A stretch of DNA of 64,000 nucleotides, from assembly GCA_029962745.1 (NCBI GenBank), contig CM057151.1:1367298-1431297 (forward strand). Direction: 5' to 3'. The notes below the pieces were generated by a model. It ran no database searches. It saw nothing but the letters and a program-made list of their open reading frames with translations, and was not told the origin of the DNA. The first letter of the stretch is position 1. The number at the start of each line of letters is the position of its first letter. Positions 1 to 11,100 of this stretch are shown here, one piece after another. The position numbers were made by a program, and so were the translations under genes. The stretch comes from Echinometra lucunter (Eukaryota; Echinodermata; Echinoidea; Camarodonta; Echinometridae).

Positions 1-1
1 T

Positions 2-154
2 GATCAGGTAACCCTTGGATTTGGTGAGGATGGTGATATGAGAATGCTTCGTGATGTTCATTACACAGCTAAGAAATCCAGAGAAATGCAAGGAGAACTA
101 CACAGACTGAAAGCTATGATATATGGCATGGAGAATGATATTCGAAGACTGTGA
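2..154 (+). CDS. Last coding exon (3' end) of an unidentified plus-strand gene
   Basis: Reading from base 2 gives 50 codons and a TGA at 152-154. The peptide is charged and helical in character: it begins DQVTLGFGEDGDMRML and ends MIYGMENDIRRL, with regularly spaced Leu/Met among Lys/Arg/Glu, which suggests a short C-terminal coiled coil. The 5' part of the gene lies outside the window, so neither the true exon start nor the protein family can be determined. I do not recognise the family and assign no function. Support for coding is the open frame from the window edge, the non-random composition, and a following 0.8 kb AT-rich stretch that looks like a 3' UTR with a polyadenylation signal. 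The gene points toward the minus-strand IQSEC gene, so the pair is convergent. Confidence 0.6.
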   Translation, partial: DQVTLGFGEDGDMRMLRDVHYTAKKSREMQGELHRLKAMIYGMENDIRRL

Positions 155-990
155 TAGGCAGCAATTCACAAGAAGAAGAATGGGAACACATTCCTGCAAA
201 TGTGGTTAGATATAAAGTAGGAGAGAAATGAACAAAGAGCTGCTTTTGGGAAACCTCAAAGTTAAAAATTTTGGCACAGAGAAGTCAATTAGAAGATGAT
301 AAGAATCCCCTATGCTACATAAGCAGGAGTAAGGCTGACAATTATTGGTAGTTTATCAAGCTTTTTGATGTTCATGATTGAAATTATGTATGTTACTTGA
401 GGTATGGTGATTTGTGGACTAGGCAACAAGAACTGAACAGTGTCAATGTCATGATCTGTTCAGTGGATTGTCAGACTATCTAGAATTCATTCAGTTGAAA
501 ATGCATTTTCAGTCATCCCACCACCTTCATTAGAACATTAGAATAGAGGGAGAGCTAATTATATTGTTTCAAAATGAATTGTGTGTTAAGATTAAAAGTA
601 TGAATGATTTGAATGAATTGAATTGAATTCTTGATTCCAGTCTATGCGATGTCTCCGCAAGACTAGCCTGGTCTCCGGAGAGTCACGGGAAATTTAAACA
701 TGTGCGATTTTCATGGAAACAAAACAAAAACAATACTTACAGGATGATTTATGAACATTTTTGCCAAATAAAACTACTCTTACAAGGTGAATGGTATAAT
801 CATAGTCAGCAAGAATACAGTAGCATTTTATGCAAGCATGTTAGATTTTACTGTCAATATTGTACATTTGTACATAATACTCTTTATGTTGCAAAGATTA
901 ATTGTAAAAATGTACAAATTTATGTATTTTGACTGTATATTTGACCAAACTGTTCCATAAAAAGTGGATGAAATAAATAACCGATACCCT
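155..990 (+). other. Probable 3' UTR of the plus-strand gene, with AATAAA signal
   Basis: This AT-rich noncoding stretch follows the TGA. An AATAAA hexamer lies at 972-977 inside AAATAAATAA, so cleavage would be expected shortly after about 985-1000. The short open frame at 702-932 has no coding character. The transcript end is inferred from the hexamer alone. Confidence 0.45.
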
Positions 991-1265
991 GATATATGTT
1001 ATGTTTGCATGTTAAGTGTGCGATTTAAGTCTGATTTGTTCTGTTGAAAAAACTATCACAGCCCATGTACAGCATGAGTATGGCTCTATACAAGCATACT
1101 TGCTTCCTTACCAATATGTCCTGTGCTGGTGCTGTGCTTTATGACTTTGATCTGTATTGGATTATGGTTGGTTTGCAATTCAGTTGTATATGAATACGTG
1201 TAGATCTTGTTGTGGACAAATATCCCTCACATAAATTTTGCTTAACTTTTTTTGGTTTTCTACAG
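991..1265. other. Short intergenic stretch, nothing recognised
   Basis: AT-rich sequence between the presumed polyadenylation site and the inverted-repeat element. I see no exon or repeat in it. Confidence 0.4.
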
Positions 1266-1909
1266 TTGGAGCTGAAAGTTTACATATGCATTGCCAATTA
1301 GTCTATGGAAAATGTTCACTTCCCAAAATCATAAAATCTACTATATCTTCAGAAATATTTGTACAACTATGACAAATTTGGTATCAAACAAAAGAGCTTA
1401 TCATGCTCTTTCATTTGATTGGCTTTCCATTAGTACATGTACCAAAGTATATTTGGGTGTGATTTTCTTTGAAAACGAAAAAAAAAAAAAATATTTGTGA
1501 AAAATGTGATGTCAAACTTGGTCAAAACATTCAATATCTTTGATTCATTAAATCTCACCACAAGCATTTGATTTTTGTTGTTATTAATGAAGATGACTGA
1601 TAATAGGCTGGCATAATGATCGAGGTTAGAAATAATGAGCAAAAATATGAAATATTTTTTTCTAAGATTGACATCAAATTATGCCTAAATATTACTACTT
1701 TTTTTTGGAAGAATAATCAACCTTGATATAGTTCAGTTCATTCCTAATAGCATGCTAGTCAAATGAAAAAGTATGATAAGCTCTTTTGTTTGATACCAAA
1801 TTTGTCATTGTAATACATACATTTCTGAAGATACAGTAGATTTTATGATTTATGGTCAGTGAACATTTTCCAGGATATTGCCTAGGTGTATGTAAACTTT
1901 CAGCTCCAA
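1266..1909. mobile_element. Foldback / MITE-like inverted-repeat element, about 644 bp
   Basis: The left arm begins TTGGAGCTGAAAGTTTACAT and the right end carries its reverse complement, ending CTTTCAGCTCCAA at 1909. The arms pair for at least 165 bp (about 1266-1435 with 1743-1909), including shared blocks for AAAATGTTCACT, CATAAAATCTACT, TCTTCAGAAAT and a 30-base block covering ACAAATTTGGTATCAAAC. Weaker pairing continues inward, for example TGATGTCAAACTTGG near 1509 against its counterpart near 1665. No transposase frame is present, so this looks like a non-autonomous element. I could not find a convincing target-site duplication, so the superfamily is left open. Confidence 0.7.
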
Positions 1910-4900
1910 ATGGATATATGGATCTCCTCTCTCTTCCTCTCCTAACCTTCTCCCTTATTCTCTCACATCAACATACATATATAGATGTGCATGTTCATTC
2001 TTTTTATTTTTCATTTTTTGCTACTTAGTGTTTATTACAGGTGTTCCTATGTCATTTTCAATATGGCAAGTTATACCTGAGTATCGCTATGTCTCTCTCC
2101 CCCCCCCCAAGTTTTATTTTACAATTACCTTTATTTCAACATATACAGTAAAACAAGTGAATCACTTATTTTCATTTCCATAATTTATTGAAATAATAGA
2201 CAATTCTTTTAATTTCCTTTTGAAAAGAAATTTTGAAGCTCTCTTTACAGTACACTTACATGCAAGTGTTACAATTTACAAAACATTTCACATAATATCT
2301 AAGATAAATTACAAACAATATGACTTTGATATATGTTTTCACTAATAATTTCAATGCAACTTATATGCACAAGCTGTGACAATTGAAAAAAAAAGAATAT
2401 ATAAAAATGAAAATATGTTTGACATAAATCATAGATATTTATTCAAACACATAACAAAACACTGTTACTACATTTTGTCCAAAGACAATAATTTAGAAGA
2501 ATTGCTGATGGATGAATAATGTTTGAAAAAATTTACACAAATTCATATTTTTTTCCATAGGAAGGGTATACATGCATAACGTTCAATGTTTTATTATCAC
2601 CATTTAGTAACTTTGATAATCATTGCACATTAAAAAATAATTTACATTGAAAAATCTGGGCAAGGTATATTTTCTTGTATTATTTTTTTTTTCATATCTT
2701 GTTATCTATATTCTACATGCAGCTTCCATGAAAGCGGTACCATCATTGCAATATTCTGTGGATATGGTACTTCATCTAGTATCATTTTCAGTAAAACTTT
2801 GAGGCCTCTGTATAAATCAAAACCAGCCTATCGGGATTTAGCTTGTAGGAAACAAGGAAACACAATTTAAACTGTAAAACAGGGATTAGCATTACCCCAA
2901 ATCCAACTTAAATAAGAAATTTACCCTATATCTTAAAAAAAAAAAAATTGATACATGTACATGTATTTTAACAAATTTTAAGGGCAAAATTTTTCATTAA
3001 AAAGAAATAATATTCCTATACTGCCAACTCTGAATTGCTGTCTGAAATATTTGTGATAAAATAAAAGACATAATACCCTACGAAATAGAAAGAATATGCA
3101 CACAATATGGATCTAAAGACACTGAAATAAGGGGGGAAAATATATATTATTCAAGAATAACATAATCATATAACCTATGAAAAATTACCAAAACAGCTAT
3201 TTTTGGCCTTGATATTCTAAATTTATAAATGTGTTCAATATTGTTTCATTACTTCATATCAGACATGTGCATTATGAAATATAATTTCATTCTGTATAAA
3301 TGATTTATCATCTCTTTATGTTATTTACATATTTAAATAGATATCTAGAATTCCAACAATTTCCTTTGATTTCCCTTTTCCTTTACACAGTGGGCTTATT
3401 ATATTACACCTTTGGTATGAATTTAATTTACAATGTATATATTTTTTTCTTATCATAGGATTTTCACTTCCCTTTTACACAGAGTAAAGACAAGTATAAC
3501 ATTTATGAAGGTCATGAGAAATTAGAAACTAACAACACACAATCTGTGAAAAGATTAAATGCTGTTACCTCTTGAGGGGAATACTCTCTTACTGTGTCAA
3601 TGACACTAACTTCTTACAGAATATTGAGTGAATTGTTTTGATTTTAATGATATTCTACATGTACCATACATTCTGGATAACACAATGACCCTATACAATA
3701 TAACAGTACATGTTACACTACTATATATACTCCCCAAAATAATATACCCTGGTAATTTAATAAGGGATGACGAGTATAGAAGAGATCTCATGGGGTGGGA
3801 AACTAACATATCAAAATGGAAGGAAAATAACTAAACCCTTGGATTAAAATAAATGAACTATAAATGGGGTGCACAAATGTATAACATTCACCTAGATCTT
3901 AAATAAAGATTTAATTTACTATTAATAAAATGGTCGGCAAATGAGGGATATATTCCCTATATAATCTTTGAAAGATGTTCTCAGTTTGTGGTATTCTGTG
4001 TACTGCATAGTTGCACACAGCTGGTCTTCTGATAATGTGTGTCTATAGATAGACAGCCATACACAGTGCAATAGTTGGATCATTTTTATCCTATGGCTGT
4101 TCTATCATATCCATGATACACACAGTGAGAATGCAAATCAAGGCAGCATAAATAATTACAATGAGCCTACAATCCTTTTTTTCTTCTTTGCTTTGCACTG
4201 AGATTTTTTACCCCTTCGTTATAGAATTTTTCTACCATTTCTTGTCATATCATTTCCATTTATATAAATTCTTACTTCATTCATAAATTAAACATAAACC
4301 AAGTGTAGTGCACAGTAAAAATGCTTGATGACCGTTGGGCCTCAAAATTGGTAATAACTTGATCACTAGTGCTTTCCAAATTGATAACAGATTGATCTTT
4401 AACCCAAACATTGATCACAATACATTTTACACCATCTTTGGCAAGACATTCGTAAGCACAAAACCATCAGAGCAGATATGGTGTATTTTACAACTTTGTT
4501 TAACATTCCATGAGAGCTGTCTGGGAGAAGCTTTACATTATCCTTCTATCCTATTTATGGTGCTTAATGGTGCATCTTAAGGAATTTTTGCCTTCCTTTA
4601 TGATACATTCAGTGAAATGATTAAAATCTTACATTTCTCACTAGTTTGACGTCTTCTCACTGTAACATGTTAAAGTGCTAGAAGACTGTGTGTCAGTATC
4701 CTCTTCACGATTTTGAACATAGTTACATAAAGCCAAAGCAATAATTTGTTCATAAAAGTGCATTGCTCTCTATCCTATTACTGTTTCATTGGTATTATTG
4801 CATCTAAACAGATCAGGTTCACAATCAGCAAGCAATCTCATCAATCTACAGTCATACAATTATGACTACAGAAGCTGCTACTTAAAGCAAACATCAAATA

Positions 4901-5045
4901 CTCAAACTGAGTATGATTTATTTTGATAACTGATGGATTATCATGTATCGCTGTTGGTGTCTCATTCTCCAAGATGGCAACAACTTCCTCGGCCCTGGAG
5001 ACATTGATGGCCTGCAGCAGGTCGACCCCTGGCTTGGAAGCTTTC
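1910..5045. other. Gene-free 3' flank; may include the long 3' UTR of the IQSEC gene
   Basis: AT-rich sequence downstream of both possible IQSEC stop codons. Several TTTATT hexamers (AATAAA on the minus strand) occur, for example near 2110 and 2139, but I cannot say which is used. Small poly-A, poly-T and poly-C runs are present, including a C10 run near 2100. The one coding-like piece is the minus-strand frame at 4841-5062, listed separately. Confidence 0.4.
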
Positions 5046-5062
5046 CTAAGCTTCTCCTGATA
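4841..5062 (-). other. Coding-like open frame just downstream of the IQSEC stops
   Basis: This frame is open for 73 codons between TAA (5063-5065) and TGA (4841-4843), with no ATG near its start. Its first half is strikingly protein-like: it includes [11 protein letters not shown] and then VDLLQAINVSRAEEVVAIL, which resembles an amphipathic helix pair. The second half drifts to ordinary UTR-like composition. The same frame upstream of the TAA reads [15 protein letters not shown]. It could be an ancestral C-terminal extension cut off by a stop, an alternative exon, or a chance frame in the 3' UTR. No product is assigned. Confidence 0.3.
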
Positions 5063-5132
5063 TTACATACCATCTTCCATCATTTCTGGCATCCGTTTCT
5101 TGGGAAGCATCGATGATTGGCTGCACCTCCAC
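5046..5132 (-). CDS. IQSEC: Alternative last coding exon of IQSEC (short C-terminus, 28 residues)
   Basis: A strong pyrimidine-rich tract (minus strand, about 5175-5141) runs into CTACAG and then GACAG. Splicing after GACAG opens a phase-0 frame starting [10 protein letters not shown] and ending at TAG 5046-5048. Phase 0 is what the preceding exon (5685-5639, ending ...LDSGV) requires. The junction SGV+VEVQP resembles the short C-terminus of vertebrate IQSEC1, where SNVEFQP follows the same Ser-rich segment. That comparison is from memory. Using this exon the protein would be about 1385 residues. The alternative is that this is simply 3' UTR of the 5324-5175 exon. Confidence 0.45.
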   Translation of the reverse strand: MEVQPIIDASQETDARNDGRWYVISGEA

Positions 5133-8100
5133 CTGTCACTGTGTAGGGGCGGGTGGGGGAAAGAGGGAGGGGTGTCAGGCGTTGGATTCGGCATGGGGTG
5201 ATGGAGCTACACCAGGGGGCCCTTTGTTGGTTGGGGTCTGCTTCTTTCTTCCCCACATAGAAGTGTTAGGGAGAGGTGAGCGACTCTTCTTTGGTAGAGG
5301 CATGGTAGCATTGATATCTATTGGCTGTGGAAGCAACAGAGAATGAATAGGAATACTTGATATTAGAAAGATATGATGAGGGTGACAATAAAAGTTATCA
5401 CATGCTGGTGAATACATTCGATAAGTATGAAACACTTTCCAACAATTAAATGAAACAGATATATTAAATAAAACTTAAAAGTTGCTAATTTGTAACCAAA
5501 AGCTGACAGTTTTATCTCTTTTGTTTCTGTGTTTGTTATTGTGAGTTTAGGTTAAAGCCCCAATGGTCCAGATTCCTGGTTTTCAAGTGACATTGTTACA
5601 TAACTTTTATCTACAGGAGAATATTAAGCTTGACTTACCACACCACTATCCAATGAGCTGACACTGCTCCTGTGGTCTGCTTTATCTACAGGTGAAATAA
5701 GAAGAAAGAACATAAGTTAAGACAGAGGTAATCTTATTTAAAATGGCAGGAGTCTATACATTTGCTATGTAGATGTTTGGTACTGCAATATCGGAAAATA
5801 GCATTAAACACACCCATACATAAGCTTTTGGATTGTTCCCCTGTTTTCATCTATATCGTTTCGATTTTCGGCTTTCTGTTCATTCATGTGATTTGCTCTG
5901 ATGAGTGCTTGTCGAAAAGCTTACGTATCTGTGTTCAATGACCTTTGCTACGGTTCTTTATACTTGAAAATAAAGCCAGCATGAACAGAATATGGGTAGA
6001 TAGATAACATTGAGGGCAAAATATTCAAATGCGTGTCTACTTCATGTAAATGCATCATTTCATTTACTGGTATTTATCATTGACTTCAAATTATGGGTTG
6101 AATATTCCCATTATCATTTTTAGAAACAATTCTGCTTCAAGATAAAAAAAAATATGACCTTTCAGACTTCTAACCATTTTTAGTGCAAAAACTTAATATT
6201 TTTTCTCTCCTCAAATGCATCCAAGACTACAACATCTATTTTTATTTTGTTTGCATACCGGATTTGTTTTTCTTAAATCTGTTTTCCAGACACAACACAT
6301 ACACTTATCACAACCCTAAATCACTCTTATTAACCTATAATACTTGCATAAATGCTCTTTAAAAATAGACCTTTGGCACGAGAGAGAGTAAGTCCTCAAA
6401 GATCAGCTGATGGGTTTATTTTTATTCTCCTCATGCTTCCCTTACTTCATCTTGACATCAGTCATCCAAACAACATGTCTACTAAGAATAGTATCAACAC
6501 ATGATCCTCACAAACAGGAAACAATTAGCAGTCTCTAAAGTGCTCTCTTAATCCCCCCTAGGGCCTAGCACAACCATCTTTTGCAACTTTCTTCTTGTAT
6601 GAACTGTGTGGGAGATGTCTTTATGAAGACTTCGTGAACACTGAAAGTAACTCCGGCCCTAAGTTTTCCTTTCCCTTTGAAGGGTGAGTGTGGGGTGAGG
6701 AATCTTGTAGGATACAGGGTTATCTTTCTTTCTTCCTGAACTACAAGGTAGAGTGCAAAAAAAAAGATTGAAACATTGCTAGTGAAGCCTTGTATATTAT
6801 TGTCTTTCAAGATGATACTTGGTACCTATAATCCGGAATGAAAATTGAGACAAATATGCTACCCAATTCACAGATTTCCTACATAAAGGCCATTTTGTGA
6901 GGTAATGCACTAATGAATCAAGGAAAACAAGTTTTAGAGAGGAAGGGGGTGAGGGAAAATCATTAATGCAGAGCACAAGATATCTTAATCTCGACTTGTT
7001 AGAGGTCTTGCTCATCTAGAGATCAATGTTTGCTCTGAAAATTCTACTTACTTGCTGCTTCTTTGAGGTCCATGAGTGAGTTGGAGAGGGTTGTTCTCTT
7101 AAGACTACCATCCTTTAGAGGTGGGGCTAATGAGTCCATACTACCACTCAGATTCTGTGTACTGGCTAAACTCTCTGTATCCAGACCAACTCCAGAGTCT
7201 GACGTGCTTGCTTGACTCTTACGAATAAGCTTCTGTCTCTCAAGCTCAGCTGTAGAAATGAATAAAGAGAATGAAAAGGGATTGTGGTTGATGAGATTAA
7301 CAGACATTGATCACTTTTAGAATATTAAGTTTTCCACAAGATTGGATAACATCAATTGTTAATTTCATGCTTTTAATTTCACACCATTGGAGAGGGGGGG
7401 GGGGAATTTTATTTTCCTGCATGTTATCTTATTTCAGACAAGACCTCTGAAGGGTGGTAAACTCTCTGGAATACAGGGACATTCATACAAAATGTGATCC
7501 AAATCTTGAAATACCAGAGATTTATCATACCTTCATGGGCATGTTGGTTATCTATTTCGTTCACCTAATTCTGCTGACTGCAGCAGAGAGAGACCTTCAA
7601 GTTTACGTGGATCAAATGTGCACAAATTCATTATTATTACCACATGTTTCTTCTACAACATTTACAATGTATCAAGTTAGTCACATGAAATGGTGAAGTT
7701 TCCCTTGTGAGAGATTCAACATGTTATTTCAAACATGCACTCAATCTTTACACTGGTTTGGGAATCCAAGATGTGAATTGAATTCACCTTGAAGGAAGTT
7801 TGAAGGAAGTCAAACCATGTCACACGGTTCTACAAGATCATTCTGATATCCGTTAACAGGAAATCAAACTAAGGTGCAGTTCAGTTCTATCGTCAGGTGA
7901 CGATGTGAGACAAGGTAAAACCGATCGATTTCAATTCGTAATTAAACCTTACAAATAATGCTGGCTGCGTAAAACACATGAAGCTATAGGCATCACAGAC
8001 AGAACAGTACAGATAATAGCTTTCTGGCAGCTTGCAGCTTGAGCTACACTAGTAGAATTATACTGTAAGGTGCAAGAATCAGAAAGTATCAGCAATGCAT

Positions 8101-11100
8101 TTAGCAGAAACCAATGTACTCTTGCATTTAATAGGCAAAAAGCACACACAATTTTTTTTCAATCTATATAATAAAAGTTTTTTTCATCAACATTGTACAG
8201 AGTTCAGTAAGTTTGGAGTTTCAAAATGTGATGTGATGGTATTATTCCCTTTTCTAAGCATCATAAGACAGCACAGACAAGCAAAGCAGCATTAGAACAT
8301 ACACATTATTCATGCTGATACAATGTACTTGGACAAACACATAATGCAAGACATACATGTATAAAATAGCTCTTGTCAGGTTTAGAACAATCAATTCAAT
8401 GATTACGATCACTTGTTTTGCTTCATTACAAGGTCCAAGTATCTACAAAACTTTTCTTTACAATATTAGAACATCCTAGATACATTCATGGGAAAATATT
8501 TATGGTATTAATGGGCAAGGGGACAGACATAGCTTCAGAGTATAAGATGATACAATAATAAATGAACATTTGGGCAAACTTATGATAAAAAGACCACCCC
8601 CCCCCCTACCACATACATCAAGCAATTTCACTGCAATCCATGCAATTATTATCAAACATAATTTCCCTATTTCATTTGATTACTCTTTCACCATCAATAT
8701 ATTCATCACGTGGCCTTTCCCTTCATGTATTCACAACAAAAGAACGTTAAGTCATTTCTAAATTGAAAAATTTCATTGTTTGTGCAGCATTTCATAGTTT
8801 TATAAAATACATTAAAAATGTTGCTGTGCATTTTATTTGTCACAAATAGATCTATCTGTCTTACCTGCCCAGAGTTTCCTTTTATTAAATGGTATGGCAG
8901 CTGAATATGAAATGGGTATACACTTGGTTACTCTTTGGATATGGTGCATCATAAGGATCATTTTATTTTCATGTACTGATATACATCAGACTCACAAGGG
9001 GTTGTAAGAAAAAAGGGAACAATATTTGACCAAGCTTATTCAATTTTCTTTCTAAAACGTTGCAAGGCTTAATGTACTGATTTATTATCTGATAATTCTT
9101 GTTAGTTAATCTACTTGGAGCTATAAAATAATCTCATCATGATGCTATGAGAGTAGATTAGTAAAGTGTACTGTAAAAGAAGGCACTTGTGTTTGATGCT
9201 AGATCACTTTCACCCAGCATTTCTACTCTAACACCTAAGCAAGGTCATGTTCCATTTGATATGGACCAAGGGTAAACATATAGCACTCTTATCAAGCATT
9301 GACCTACAAAGCAAGAATATATCCATTGCAATATTCTACACACAATGTTCAATGGCATGAAGGTCACATGAGCACATGGAAAGTAGATAACATACTGGCT
9401 CTGATCACATTTCATCACTTGGTTTACTTCACAAGGATCACATGATAAAAAGATAACCAGGAAATATTTTGAATGTTCATATGGATAACCCATTTGAGAA
9501 TCAGTTTTCTGAGACACCTTTATGGAATAAGCCTGTATTATTCATCACAATGATTCAATTATTCAGAAATCTAGTTATTAGCCATCCCAAATAAACTGTT
9601 CATGTGACTATTAGTAATGTCAAAGGCCTACGTATTGCAACATTTATGCATCATTAATTAGAATAAAAGGGGTGATTTCATCCTGTTTTTTAATAATTCC
9701 TTTTTGTTACATGATGATGTTACAGAAAAAATAGGTAAACTCATGATATACATATCAACCTTGGCTCAGTTCACATATTGTAATTAATAATCTATGTACT
9801 AATTACTTTATATGGACATTTGTTTAAGAAATTACGCTTAACTTGCTTTTAAGTCAACTCTCTTGAAACTGAAATCTCTCGGGGAGTGGCTAAACTCAAA
9901 TACATCTGAAACATGGATTTTGTATGTTTGCACTTCATACAAACAGAATCCACATGTAAACTGTGCAGATGATGAAATGCAGAGTGATAGAATGTTAAGA
10001 GGAACCTACCTTCTATCCTGAGACTTTCCATCTCTTCAATCTCTAAGATACATTCTCTGATGTCAGCTACAAACTTTGTCCTGTCATCAGGGTGACTAGC
10101 ACAGAATGATGCCAAGGTCTTGTCTTGTCTGGAGACTAGTCGGATACCGTATGGATAGTCTGAATAAAAGAAAATGGGAGAATGAAGTTGGGATGATTGA
10201 TGAATTCCATTGTAACAACATTTAAGTTACAAGTACCATACGAAATCCAATTGTTAATTTGTATGCAAACATACCTTATCATCATTTATTCATGCCATCA
10301 TCATAATTTCATGCCAAATCAAAGTAATATGAAATGTTAATATGCGCACAGATATGACGTAATAAATGCATGCTTTTTTAATACATGTCCAACGGCTAAT
10401 GTTCATATTGGTGATGTATGTATACATCCTCACATCGACTAATGTAATATCTGGTTGCTGTACTAGATTAACCCATTCGTGATAGGAATTATTTAATGCC
10501 TAATTTGATCAGCTTTTATTCTTCAAATTGGCAACACCAACATTTTTCTTTCAATGCTACATTTTTCTTATAAAACATCATGTATCTGAAATAAATATAA
10601 ATTGACAGAATGTATGATGAGAAGTCATAAAGTTGCCAGTTTGCAGGGAAAAACAGTAATTTTAACATTTTCATCGCATTGCCAATTTAAGGATTTTAAT
10701 GCTTATTTTCCTTTTAAAAAATGTCAGCATCAAACAACAAATATTGATGCAATGAAAATGGGCACAATATGTGTAGATTTTTTTGCTCTTTCTACTCATG
10801 TATTTGGTGTGATATTTAGGGCTCTGCATCAAAAGTTATTAGACCAAACCACAAAATGTGGACCTCTGTCACGAATGGGTTAAACAGCCTACTGATGAAA
10901 CTTACGCTGTGATGAGAACTCCAGTACAGTTGCTCCCTGTAGAAGTACTTTCTTCTTGTATCCTAAGATGGCTCCAGTCTTCTTCTTGTATAGCTTTGTG
11001 ATCTAGGATCAATCAGGTATGATAGAAAATAGATGAAAATCTTATAAACTGAAGTAGGGTCAACAAAACGCTTTTTTCTTCTTACCTTTTAGAGAGTATA

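Noticed and set aside
5898..5930. A complete hammerhead ribozyme
   Set aside because: The invariant CTGATGA and GAAA strands are present, but the intervening bases cannot form helix II and no helix I partner is found.
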